From Lepas anatifera (lineage: Eukaryota > Arthropoda > Thecostraca > Lepadidae), in NCBI GenBank assembly GCA_034440635.1, contig JAOTON010000046.1, positions 124,001 to 188,000 on the forward strand: a DNA stretch of 64,000 nt, in the 5' to 3' direction. How positions within the stretch are numbered: the stretch's first letter is position 1; each line of letters begins with the position of its first letter. Shown here in pieces: positions 53,201 through 62,959 of this stretch. Under the pieces are notes generated by a model. The model made no database searches. It was not told the DNA's origin and worked only from the letters and a program-made list of their open reading frames with translations. Both the position numbers and the translations under genes were made by a program.

Positions 53201-56200
53201 TCATGTGAGGCGCCTTTGACATATCATCACGTTTATATGACGTGATGACGTAACCACTCTGTCTCCAGTGCAGGCAAACCGGTGCGACCGCTCGTTTGTG
53301 GCGATCTCAAAATGTCGGTCTGACATTGAAAGCATATACGTTGAAAAATTGACCGATTTTCCGAATTTGTTTACCAATCGACGCGCCTTTGAATTCTCTC
53401 AAACGTGGCGCAGAGTATCATTTTTCGACTACAAATGGTTCTCCGGCCACCGTAGACAAGTAAATAGGGGGGGCTCCGAGGTCCCTCTCCAGTGTGCGGG
53501 TTAAAACAAAGTGTTATGGCTTCTGATGATATGTTTAAGGATGCCGATAGCAGATATATTTTGAAATCTAGACTTGCTACACGCGCGCACATCGCTTTGC
53601 AGGCCTCCAGGGTGATCAATTTGACAACTTATGCCCAAAATTGATATCAGGTCAGGTCAAGTCAACGAGTTATGCCGCCATTTCTGAACCCATGTAAGGC
53701 AACTCTGCTCTTCTCAAATGAGGCTGACAAAACAAGGGTGTAACTCGGCTTCTCGGAGCTAGAAAGTTTCTAAACATTATTCGAAAGCTCTTAAAACGAA
53801 ACATATAAGCACTGTCATCCATTTTAGGGACAGGTCAATACTAAGGTCCCCAGGGGTCACCAAAGGCTACAATTTTCGAAATTTATTGTGTTTATAATTT
53901 TCGAACCAAGCAAGATACAGTCCTAAATTTAGTACCATAGGAATGAGCATGACCCCAAATTAAAATTATATGCAACATGACCATGAAATAACTTTATTTG
54001 GCGTTGACCTAAGGTCAAGGTCATAGTGTGACCTTAACAATTCATTTTTCAAATCATTTGAATCCTTGCGTCAAGGCAAACAGATTGATGTCATTTGTTT
54101 TGTTCTACGTCTCATGGATCCTGAGTTATAAGGGATTTTCTAAGTGAGACTAAACTTAACCCATTTGTCCCAGTGCGAAGTCACGAGCCAATGGATGGGG
54201 CTCAAACTTGGGTCCAGAGTAGAAGAAGATAAGGCACTTCCAGCACTGTTTCAATTTTTCATCGTCTCTTCAGGTTTTCGAGATCGCAGGGGGAGGGGGA
54301 GGGGCGGTGTCCGATCAAGATGCAGGCGGTGGTGTGTATGAAAAGAGCTCAGGCGGTATGGGGTTAACTATTCCTACTGCTAAACACCGCACGACTTAGA
54401 ATATAGCTAGTCAGCCCAGGACACTGGCTGGGCAGTGGAAAACAGACTAAAACACAAGGCAACACAAAAGAGCCGCCGCTGAGTCGGCCCGTCCAACTGC
54501 CTTCCGCGCACGAACACCTTCAGCTAAGTCTGAGACCCCGCAGATCTAATGAAGGCCATGTTCCTCCGGCTGCTCTAATGACCCCATGCTTGATGTGTGC
54601 TAGCACTACGGAGCTACCAGGCCACTATTGTCAATATCACCGCCTACCATCTTCCTCCAAAGGCGGCCATTCGTCTGCCTCAGCCCCCGCGAGCTCTGCC
54701 TCCCGGTCCACATCCTGATCCGGTTCTACCTCCTCCGGACTGAGAGGAGCCTCTTCCCCATCCTTCTTCTTGCTCTTCTTCTTCTTCTTTCTTTCTGAAA
54801 TCTCGTCCAAAAGATGAAAGAACAGTGGTAAAGAATGAAAGAATTGGAAGTTTTAAACAGTAAAAAGTGCTGAGTGGTCTCTTTTTTGCTCTCGTATCAG
54901 TTCCACTTGCCAAAGCCTGAATTTTTAAGGTATATTGTTGGTCTTCAACTTTTTAGAATTATTAGAGATGGCTTCACTATTTTATATAATTCATTATGGC
55001 TCTCTTCTTTCTCACTTATCATTCATACTTATCAATGTTCTAAATTAGCGTTGTTCGGATGAGGTGTCCCAAGCGTAAATAGGTCACAACATTCATTCAG
55101 CTTAAATGTTTCCTAGTTCATTCAATTAGAACAAATGCAATCATGGAGCAATTCACAATTTTTTAAGTATAGCACCGTGATGATGTTTCGAGGCGTTTCC
55201 CTGGATAGAAACCTCCCGATTAAAGCAAAATCCAGCAGGGAATCACTTTTCAATCCCAGTGATAATACAATGGTTTGCGTAAGCAACGTTCGCAATAGTC
55301 GCTCCACGGCTTATGTGCTGGCCAATATATGTGAGTAAGATGAAAACTTCGGTTGACATTTCGCTTCTACGCCAAGCGTAGTTTTCGCAGTGCAATAAGA
55401 CAACCGTGTTTAAGATTCTCTAGAAATAAGTGTATCGCCCATGTCACGCAAAATGGATCCAATGAGAAATCTAAGATATGTGGACAATCCCGTTCGTGTC
55501 ACGTTGTACGATATATTTTCCCCATCTACGAGATGAAAACCATCCAGTGATATGTTTCAATACATTCTTGCCCATTAACATGGGTCTCATACCAAATCTT
55601 AACCCAGTGGGAACCCGTTTGAAACCCCTAAGGTTTTTCGGGGATGGTGAAATAAAGACGCGGTGGAGCGTTGCGACACTTCTTTTACCAGACAATTGAA
55701 CATTTTTTGCAGTTCTTCGGAGACTTTTGAACTTCGGCCATGTTAAGTCAGGTCACTAGCTCGGTTCAAACGACCCCACCTAAAACACTTTCAAGTTATG
55801 CCCTAACTACGGATTTTGAAACAGCGAAAAGTAATAGCATGTTGTAGGCCTGTCCAGAGCTGCAGGATATGGTAACAGGATTTTTTAAATTATTGATCTG
55901 GGGTCAGCTATTTGACGTGACCTCCACATTGAAAAACAATGGAAAATACGTAAATTCCCTGTCTTTTTGTCCAAAAATGATCATTGTGAGCCCATTTCTT
56001 CTTTGTTTATTATTTAGGGTAAACAAAATGCCATGTATGACGTATTATCAGCAAGGGACCTATTCTGGGTCATGTCAGGCCATGTTGGGTCAAATCCTCA
56101 CTTTGAGCTTGGACATTGCTTCCAAATGGTTTGGAGTGTGTTTTCATGCTGAATCACATCCCAATACTCATTTCGTCTAGCTTTGTTTTTTACCCAAAGC

Positions 56201-58391
56201 ATTATGTCATGTTAAGTAACTTACGTTCAACTGAAATTATGGCTAGACTATAGTTTTAAATTGAAATTAGTAGCAATCTTATAAGCTGAATCACATAATG
56301 GTATCCATTTTTTCAAACTTCAGTATGGTAGCATGATTTGTTATGTTATTGACCTGGGATCAGCTATGAGACATGAACCTCCCATTAAATAATGGGCAAA
56401 TACGTCAACAGCCCTTTTCGTCCAGAAGTAGTCTTTTCGAGCCTGTCTCTTATTCATATGCTATTTTGGATCGGTCGAAAACCAAGAAGGACATTTTCTG
56501 AGTTAGGGACCTGTCGTCGGTCATTCCAGGTCATATTAGGTCAACTTCTTTTTTCCGGTTTATACTTCTTTATTTTCAATAACTCGTCAATTTGCAACAA
56601 ACATCAGCATTTAACAACATATCAGCAGCAAAGAAATTGGGCTGAAGACAATACAAACGAACAATAACAAACCACCCAAGTACTTCACAGCGAAAAACTT
56701 GCGTCAAACCCCGACAGTAATGCCCCACAACGTGTGTTACTAGGTCAACTTCTCAATTTATGCTGGAATATAGCTCATATACCGTGTCTAGGGCTTTTCC
56801 AGATGGAATAAGGTCCTGGTGACCAGGTTCTCTACGTACATAAATGCTACCCTCCCATAAGGTCACGTTGGGTCATTTAGGGTAAGCTCACATTTAGGCT
56901 AAACATTTATATCAGAGCATTTTCTACGCTCAATTACATTTTGATAGCTAATTCTCTCCTCTTCGCCAAAGATGATGATGACTGACTACTAGCTGCTGTA
57001 TAATACTTTATTTACCTGCATAGGTATACGCATACCTATTTAGTTCTTTCCAATGGGCTAAAAAGCAAAAATCAATCCAAATATGGTTATCATTGTTCAT
57101 TTTGTTTTACTTGTTTTGCACTGGTAAGCCCATGATACCCCACATGAACACACTGGTAAATATTCCGGCGTTGACCTGATCTTGGGTCAGGTCAGACATG
57201 TAACCTAACATCTTGTCTTACATTTTACTGAAATATGCTCAATTTCCTTTCAGCTGGTTACATTAGGAGCTAGACCATGGGCATATTGTTGCAGGACAAA
57301 TACAGAAAAGCAGCAGTTTGACCTTATTTGACCTTGACCTTGACATTTTAAAAATAGTGATACTTATTAAAGCTACCTAAAATTAAAAAAATATCCAATG
57401 ACATTTCGTCCGCCTTTCTATCTTCATATTTTTCGAAGTTAGAAAGTGGTTCAAACGAGTCCCCCAGTGGGGCGAAGGTGACTCCCACTGGGGTGGGAGC
57501 TAAACCATGGTAGTTACGTGTGGCGCAAAAACGAGAAATGCGGAACGAGAAGAAATGCATCAGGAATGTCCAACGCCGTTATGAAGCCACGGGACTTAGT
57601 ATCATGATGGCTAGGGCTTAAGGAAGTTCAGGTTGAATAAATGTACTTAACTACATTTATCAGTGACACCAATGATGTATTTTGGTAAATCATTTGATAT
57701 TGCCAGTGACAGAACATTGTCTTAAAAATCTTCAAAGATGTTTTAGTTCCAAACTTCTAGCTCAGCTTCTATGTTAGATCCTCTACCTGGTAATTACTGC
57801 GGTATTAGTTATCTAAAATCACTCCAAACAGAAAAAAATAATTCAATAAAAGTCTTAGTAAGCCTTGTCATTTGAGAAAAGTATTTGCCAAAGAACTAAA
57901 GTTGTATTTCAGAAGCAGCTTTATCAAGCGAAGTAAAGCATCACTCACTAACGATGAATCGGCACCATCGAAAATTAAATGTAATTCATCAACCACTGCT
58001 CCACTTCCAGCCCCATATCACCCAATGTAAACGCACAGTGAAAGCAGAACTAAATCTACCGCGTACTGTGTGTAATTAGTGTACTAATCTAACACTGATG
58101 GACCTCCACGATTTGCAAACCTGCGAAGTTAAGCAAAGCGCCATGCATGACACGAGGTACACGGTTACTTCGCAAGTGAAAACGTTAGAGACAGTTTCTA
58201 CCGTTCGGATCGAGTAGTATCTATCTGACTGGATGCAAGACGAACAGAGTTTGTAAGTTACAGAGACCTGCTTTCTCCCAATCGGCATCTGGAATTTCTG
58301 CAAAAACAAGAGGTTTATGTAAATTGAATTCAATGGACGCGGATAACGTCCATGCATGTAGGCATTCACGCCCAATACTTTGATTTGTCTT

Positions 58392-58445
<54 letters not shown>

Positions 58446-58881
58446 ATAAGTGTAACAGTTCAGTGGAAACATAACAACGCAGAGTTACTTCAGAATGGAT
58501 CATAAGCTTCCGGAGGCAAGTGAGGGCTCCAAATGCTGTCTTTATTGGTTTCTGCTTTAAGAAACAACAACGAATTATGGTAAATATGAATTTTACAGTA
58601 CGATGCAAGCAAAACTGGGTACAAATAAAAAGCGGCAAGAAACGACAGCAACGTAAATGAATTACAAAGTCAGGACATACGCGCTCTTAAAGTATAGTCT
58701 GAATGCACTACCAATGAAACAGGCTTAAGAAAACAAAGCTTCCTCACGTTTTGAACCACTCATATGCCCAGGACCATTAGTAGCAAAATAACTTTATTTG
58801 TCATGATTTCCCTGCCTTTCTGGAAAGCGCGACAAAATCCGGTACAGAGCACTCCATGGACCTACCTTCTCCTTCGGCCAT
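46995..58881 (-). CDS. fln: flightin (thick-filament protein), complete coding sequence in four exons
   Basis: Flightin binds the myosin rod and stiffens thick filaments in arthropod striated muscle. Four exons (58866-58881, 54648-54794, 50073-50267, 46995-47203) join to 567 nt, giving 188 residues plus TGA; insect flightin is about 180. Residues 1-80 are acidic with a Lys-rich start (RKKKKKSKKK). The conserved WYR-type region runs from about 85 to 137: FPVFWNRPKARMYKMNFDYG, then ENYYSNMVAYLNSR, then SWAERALKS. The C-terminus is basic and ends GGIKAM. All three introns interrupt the reading frame in phase 1. Start: ATG at 58881 followed by MAEGE. Non-coding 5' exons may exist upstream. The assignment rests on the W-N-RP...NFDYGENYYSNM..YL..R pattern and length, recalled rather than aligned. 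Confidence 0.87.
47204..50072 (-). other. flightin intron 3
   Basis: 2.9 kb between exons 3 and 4. 47880-48150 is GC-rich; the rest is AT-rich. I see no gene or repeat copy here apart from short A runs. Confidence 0.8.
50073..50267 (-). CDS. fln: flightin coding exon 3: core of the conserved WYR-type region
   Basis: 195 nt, phase 1 at both ends, encoding residues 55-119. The acceptor is CCCTGCAG|AG at 50267 and the donor GGAA|GTGAGT at 50073. After an acidic, Gly-rich stretch comes IEKKKSAFPVFWNRP followed by KMNFDYGENYYSNMVAYLNS, the aromatic-rich core (W88, Y96, Y102, Y106, Y107, Y113) that identifies flightin. Codon use is strongly GC-ending, unlike the surrounding AT-rich intron, which supports coding function. 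Confidence 0.92.
51355..51612 (+). mobile_element. SINE-like repeat sharing its 3' tail with the element at 5392-5560
   Basis: The tail ACCTCCTTGGCAGTTGGTGC then GTCGTTAAGCCCAACAATCA matches the other copy, and CCTAACAGGGTGGAATTGACAA parallels its CCCAACAGAGTGAGAGTTGGCA. The head (51355-51500) is different, so the two are related subfamilies or share only a tail. Confidence 0.55.
52990..54130. repeat. AGGTCA/TGACCT-rich dispersed repeat
   Basis: Dense nuclear-receptor-type half-sites, for example TGACCTTTGACCT near 53040, AGGTCAGGTCAAGTCA near 53650 and TTGACCTAAGGTCAAGGTCA near 54004. The 53640-53760 part, reverse-complemented, aligns with 35540-35660 (CACCCTTGTTTTGTCAGCCT against CACCCTGGTTTTGTCGGCCT), which establishes a repeat family. 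Confidence 0.6.
54648..54794 (-). CDS. fln: flightin coding exon 2: Lys-rich then acidic N-terminal region
   Basis: 147 nt, phase 1 at both ends, encoding residues 6-54. The acceptor is ATTTCAG|AA at 54794 and the donor GATG|GTAGGC at 54648. Residues 7-16 are RKKKKKSKKK; the remainder is strongly acidic (EVEPDQDVDREAEL ... EADEWPPLEED). An acidic, poorly conserved N-terminus is typical of flightin, so this exon is called from splice phases and composition rather than similarity. Confidence 0.8.
54795..58865 (-). other. flightin intron 1
   Basis: 4.1 kb, AT-rich. 55730-57350 contains many scattered AGGTCA/TGACCT half-sites (for example TTGACCTTATTTGACCTTGA near 57319), probably old members of the same dispersed repeats. 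57440-57500 has an imperfect palindrome (CCCCCAGTGGGG; CCCACTGGGG). 57600-58390 shows nothing recognisable. Confidence 0.8.
58396..58441. repeat. (AT)n microsatellite
   Basis: About 23 uninterrupted TA dinucleotides. Confidence 0.97.
58866..58881 (-). CDS. fln: flightin coding exon 1 (start codon microexon)
   Basis: Sixteen coding bases, ATG to MAEGE plus one base, ending in donor GAAG|GTAGGC-like sequence (GT at 58865-58864). The ATG context is TCACGATGG, a fair start. It is too short to be found as an open frame by itself. It is supported by phase (1) matching exon 2 and by the acidic MAEGE|E junction. Alternative: the start could lie in a different upstream exon. Confidence 0.65.
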
Positions 58882-59007
58882 CGTGACTGTGAAGGGCGGG
58901 GATGCACGTGCTCGGAGTGCTGGCAGCGGACTGGGGAGACGGCGACGTCGCCCGCCGACAACAGACCCCCTCCGGCCCAGCCGCCAGCTTTTGGCGCACC
59001 TCTCACA

Positions 59008-59192
59008 TGTCCAGTAATATCCCAGCCCGACGCTCTAAGCGCGTCGCATTGTTGAAGCGCACCGACAGAAGCCGGTATTATGTGCTGTCGGTAGAAATTA
59101 GCCGCGAAAAGGCGCTGCGCCTAATGTCTACCGGTGACGCGCAGTTGTTTTCTCTAGCCTCAGTGGCACCTGACGAGTTTATGCGTGTGTGA
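59008..59192 (+). CDS. Small basic open frame upstream of flightin (hypothetical)
   Basis: A 61-codon frame beginning at an ATG inside a longer 96-codon frame (58902-59192), running away from flightin exon 1 on the other strand. It contains ARRSKRVALLKRTDRSRYYV then LSVEISREKALRLMSTGD. Composition is protein-like, but nothing else (homologue, promoter, splice site) supports it. It could be a transposon fragment or chance. Confidence 0.2.
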
Positions 59193-59716
59193 ATTAGCGT
59201 AGGGACGAGTTGTGTCTATCCAACTGTTTTATTACGTCAGGCATAGTGCGAGATAATGACAATGGTATCTGGTAGAGCTGTGATAAGAACGGGTCGGCGG
59301 CTGTGATTTCTGTGTGAATCGCCCATCTTTCTCTCTGAAGGTCTCGGTGGCACGCGCCTGCCAGGCTCTAAATAGTCGGGGTCGCCTGACCACCGCGTCT
59401 CGTCGCAGCAGTCGACATGGCGCTGCTAGGGGAGAGTCGTCGCAGTCTACATGACGCTGCTAGGGGAGCGTCGTCGCAGTCGTCATGACATCCCGACGAG
59501 GGGACCTTGGCCACCGACGGTGTATTTCGTCCTTGTAATAGGGGCGTCATGGAAGTAAATATCCGTCCGACATGGAATAATCAAAGCAGTAATCCATGCA
59601 TGATTTGGGAGGAAAACAGGAGTAAAAAATGGCGCCTTCTTACTTTACTCAAGTCGTCTCAATACTGCTTTGTCCTTTCTTGCTCTCAGCCTTACAGAAA
59701 GGAATGAACCTATTCC
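59193..59716. other. Upstream region, no gene seen
   Basis: Contains a short imperfect repeat of GTCGTCGCAGTC / CATGACGCTGCTAGGGGAG (about 59400-59490, three copies). No TATA box for flightin is evident on the minus strand between 58882 and 59400. Confidence 0.7.
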
Positions 59717-59720
59717 TTAA

Positions 59721-60564
59721 CACGCGCATTGACGGGGGTCTGAGCCACCTTCGCATTGACGGGGGGGCGGGTACCCGCCCCCTAAGATCTCGAGAACCAC
59801 GGTGGTTAGCGAAAAACGGTAAACGGCGTTGGGCTGCCCATCCACTTCTCCATCGAAAACATTTGAACCATTTTTTTGTCAGGTCACATTTAAGGTCACG
59901 AGAGGTCAAAACATGCCCGTCATAGGGATAACATGTAAAATTCAGTTTTTCGGGCATTACATCTGAACAAGTAAAGATAGAGCAAAACGACTTGAACTAT
60001 ATGAATCCTCTTAGCAAGCCGAATCGAATGATATATAATTTGACCTTGCTAGGTCAAATCAAGGATTTGACCTGACCTGAGGTCAGGTCAAGGTCAAATT
60101 ATATAAAATGCATATCACTAGAACCGCAAAGCCCAGGCGAGTCTAATGCAGCTAAAATAAATGCTCTATCACCATCCGTTACTGAGTTATTCCGTAAAAA
60201 CCATTTTTCCCATGTATTTCCAATGGAGAGGTCATGCCTCGTACCTGACCTTAGGTCATCGATATCAAAAATACCGGAACATATGTTAGAGAACTCGATG
60301 GGGCCATTATGTGATATGAGTTTCAATCGGATAAGTTCACCCTGCTCCGACTTATGCTATCTTAAACTTTTTTTGAGGTCGGGTCACTTGACCTGTACTG
60401 GTGACCTGACCTGAGATGACCTAACCTTAAAATTTTCACAGAAGTTGTAAAAATGATGAGGGAAAAGGTATACCAAGTACGGCGGCGCTACGCGCCGCCG
60501 TTTTTCTACTATCTCCGAAAAACCCGAGGGGGGCGGGTACCCGCCCCCCCGTCAATGCGCGTGT
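59721..60564. mobile_element. 844-bp TTAA-flanked element with palindromic ends and AGGTCA half-sites
   Basis: TTAA lies on both sides (59717-59720 and 60565-60568). The ends CACGCGCATTGACGGGGG and (inverted) ACACGCGCATTGACGGGGG are terminal inverted repeats, each followed by the palindrome GGGGGCGGGTACCCGCCCCC. The left end is partly duplicated (CGCATTGACGGGGG twice). Inside are a perfect 16-bp inverted repeat (60033-60104) and a CGGCGGCGC/GCGCCGCCG hairpin (about 60480-60500). No transposase. TTAA suggests piggyBac-type mobilisation. Confidence 0.75.
60033..60104. other. Inverted cluster of AGGTCA half-sites
   Basis: The arms ATATAATTTGACCTTG (60033-60048) and CAAGGTCAAATTATAT (60089-60104) are exact complements. 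Between them lie AGGTCAAATC and TGACCTGACCTGAGGTCAGG. In all, seven half-sites in 72 bp, including TCAAGGTCA, the extended half-site used by ERR/FTZ-F1-type receptors. Confidence 0.85.
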
Positions 60565-60569
60565 TTAAC

Positions 60570-61534
60570 CCTGCTGTTTTCAATTTTTTCAAACGTAGAC
60601 GTTTTTTAGGGGAAACGTTGAAAAAACGAAAAGACTAGGAGCCGATAGAAATATTCTTAAGCAAGACAATTTTAACGTTTGTAACAATTCTTTTGTTGAG
60701 CTAATAATCTCTGAATGATGGCAGCACGCATATTGCCACACTGAAAGAAGACTTTACCAGTGTTGGCAAGGCTTGTATCCTTTTTAAAGCGGGGACGAAT
60801 GTGCAGTTAATGCAAGTCCATAATGAGTGCAAAACTACCCGGACTTCACCAGTCTGCTTCAAGGTCGAGAAGTTGGTTGGCCGTACCGTGCCACCCCTTG
60901 AAACGTTTGCTTATACCAGGGATATCATGCAAATACCTATACCAGTCTTTATGGATTGTAGGTGCTCCTATTCTTATGTTCGTACAAGATCTTCACACGC
61001 GAATAGGATTAATAGAAATACTTAATTGTGCATTGTAACCAAAAAAACTTTCACAGTACCTCTTCAGAGTTTGGAGAAAGGCATGCTTAAGTTCTCACCA
61101 TCGCTACTGGAGCTGGAATCATGCGTTTTATGCTAGAAATGTTTGAATTTAAAAACTTAGCTTTGTTTTACATTAATGGCTTAACTGCGGACAAAAAACA
61201 CGACCATCATAGTCATTCAACACAATTTATTAATTTTTGCTCGACGGAACATGCTTAAACAAAGGAGAAAAAATCAAGAAAGTAGACGACAATGAACAGC
61301 TAACATTATCTTCGATTTGATTCATTAGATTTTCGATTCGATTCTTCAATTTGATTCGATTCTAAACGTAACACGAAACAAATAAGCAGAATCCTACATT
61401 TGATCCTTAACTAACAATAAATTCAAATAAGACCTCGAATTCGAGGTCTGGCTTTACTATGACGAATTATTTTTTATTTGAACTTCCTGATTCCGATGAA
61501 AGGCTGTGCCCGAATATATAATATAAGTGCATTT
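60570..61534. other. Intergenic, nothing recognisable
   Basis: AT-rich; short direct repeats of GATTCGATT near 61320-61365. No gene or element identified. Confidence 0.7.
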
Positions 61535-61547
61535 TACATCCAGGATT

Positions 61548-62598
61548 GAGTCTGGTTATTCTAACCAGACTCAGAAATGGACATACAAAATTAAATGCCT
61601 ATTAGAACGAGGGTACCTGTGTTACCTGCGACGCAATGGAGAATCCCTATCACATTCTCATCAGTTGTCCCCAGCACAATACCCATCGGCAACCCATGCT
61701 AGATTACTGCCGAATCCAAAACATCCCTGTGGACCTAAAAACTCTGTTCGGTAACGACCATCCTGAGCTACTCGAAAAACTCTTTACATTTCTAAAGGAC
61801 TCTGGGCTAGAGAAGTTTCTATAAATCACCCCTCCCAGTATATATGATGGAGGGTGCATGGTGCACCCCCAAAGTAGGACTTGCCTATTTTCAAATTAAC
61901 CATTCATGTCATAGATGATCCACTGCAAAATTTAAGCAATAGTTGTTTAACCTTTAAATGATATATCGTAGGCTAAGGATAGGTTATGTTAGGCTAGCTT
62001 TGAAATCAGGTTAGGTTAAATAGGTTAGATTTCTTCACCGCAGTGATACCTTTCACTGCGGCTCTATACTAACCACACTCATACTCTTACTAACAATCTA
62101 ACTGTCCTCTCACACTTCTTTTCCTCTGCGCGGCGGATGCCCAGCCGGAGAGGGGAGCTGCAACCTCACCTCCGGGTTGCAGGGTAAATTCGCGGCACCC
62201 TGGCCAGGTGTTTAGCGCACTTTCTAAAATATGAAAATTATTGATTTAACGGAGGATTTCGAGTAACTTAGACAAGCGGACATCAGTAGCTGACACACAA
62301 AATTCTAAATTCCAAATTCTAAATTTAAGGTCTTCAACCACATGGATAACCTTCGCACTCTGCGGGTCTAAATTTATTAAAAGACCTCCCTTGGCATGGC
62401 TATGCCATTGCCACGACCGTCCATTCGCAAGCTAAAACATCTTGCAACCCATTACTTGAAATAACTCCCATTGCTTTAACAGACTAACGTAGCTTACCCT
62501 CACGCAAAATTCTAAAATTCTCCCACACACTCCTTTAGAGGCAGGCAAAGGTGCTATGCACAGAACGCCTAATAAAAAGCCATAAGTAAGTAAGTAAG
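61548..62598 (+). mobile_element. 5'-truncated LINE insertion with 13-bp target duplication
   Basis: TACATCCAGGATT occurs at 61535-61547 and 62599-62611. Between them is a LINE 3' end. Its coding remnant reads LTRLRNGHTKLNAYL, then (after a frameshift) a Cys-His motif region with YHILISCPQHNTHRQPML and DLKTLFGN...LFTFLKDSGL, typical of ORF2 C-termini, with a stop at 61822-61824. About 770 bp of 3' UTR follow and end in (TAAG)4. The 3' UTR holds hairpins at 61853-61870 and 62038-62061. The element's 5' edge is a foldback (see findings). Clade probably Jockey/I-like, uncertain. Confidence 0.88.
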
Positions 62599-62611
62599 TA
62601 CATCCAGGATT

Positions 62612-62940
62612 CGAGGAGACAACGCAGCATACACCTTGTCGAAATATAGGCTTCTTTATCTAAGCTCACGCGAAAAAGCCATGCAAATATTTCATATTCA
62701 AGCACTGAATTTTTCGAAAACCACTATTCAGAGGCTGTTGCAAGGTCTCGCGGAAACGTCCACCCCTGGTATGTATTGTATCCGTGTAGCTTGACATTTT
62801 GAAACATTGAATTAAATTGATGCAGCTACCTGACAGTGTCAAATCCATTTACCTACCTTAATTACTCGCAGAGTAATAAGCTCGCCAAACGCGTCAGAAC
62901 GGCCTGGCCGGGCCGGGTCATATGTAAATTTGTCTACTAA
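62612..62940. other. Intergenic, nothing recognisable
   Basis: Short stretch between the LINE's right target duplication and the AGGTCA-rich repeat. No feature identified. Confidence 0.6.
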
Positions 62941-62959
62941 CTCAGAGGTAGACCTCGCG

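Larger units (their letters stand above)
50268..54647 (-). other. flightin intron 2
   Basis: 4.4 kb. Holds a degenerate G-rich MITE-like patch (about 50360-50650), the SINE-like copy at 51355-51612 and the AGGTCA-rich repeat region from 52990 to 54130. 51720-52980 shows nothing recognisable. Confidence 0.8.

Noticed and set aside
61990..62030. TTAGG-like phrases (AGGTTAGGTTAAATAGGTTAG region) as an interstitial telomere repeat
   Set aside because: Only a few degenerate units within the LINE 3' UTR; not an array.
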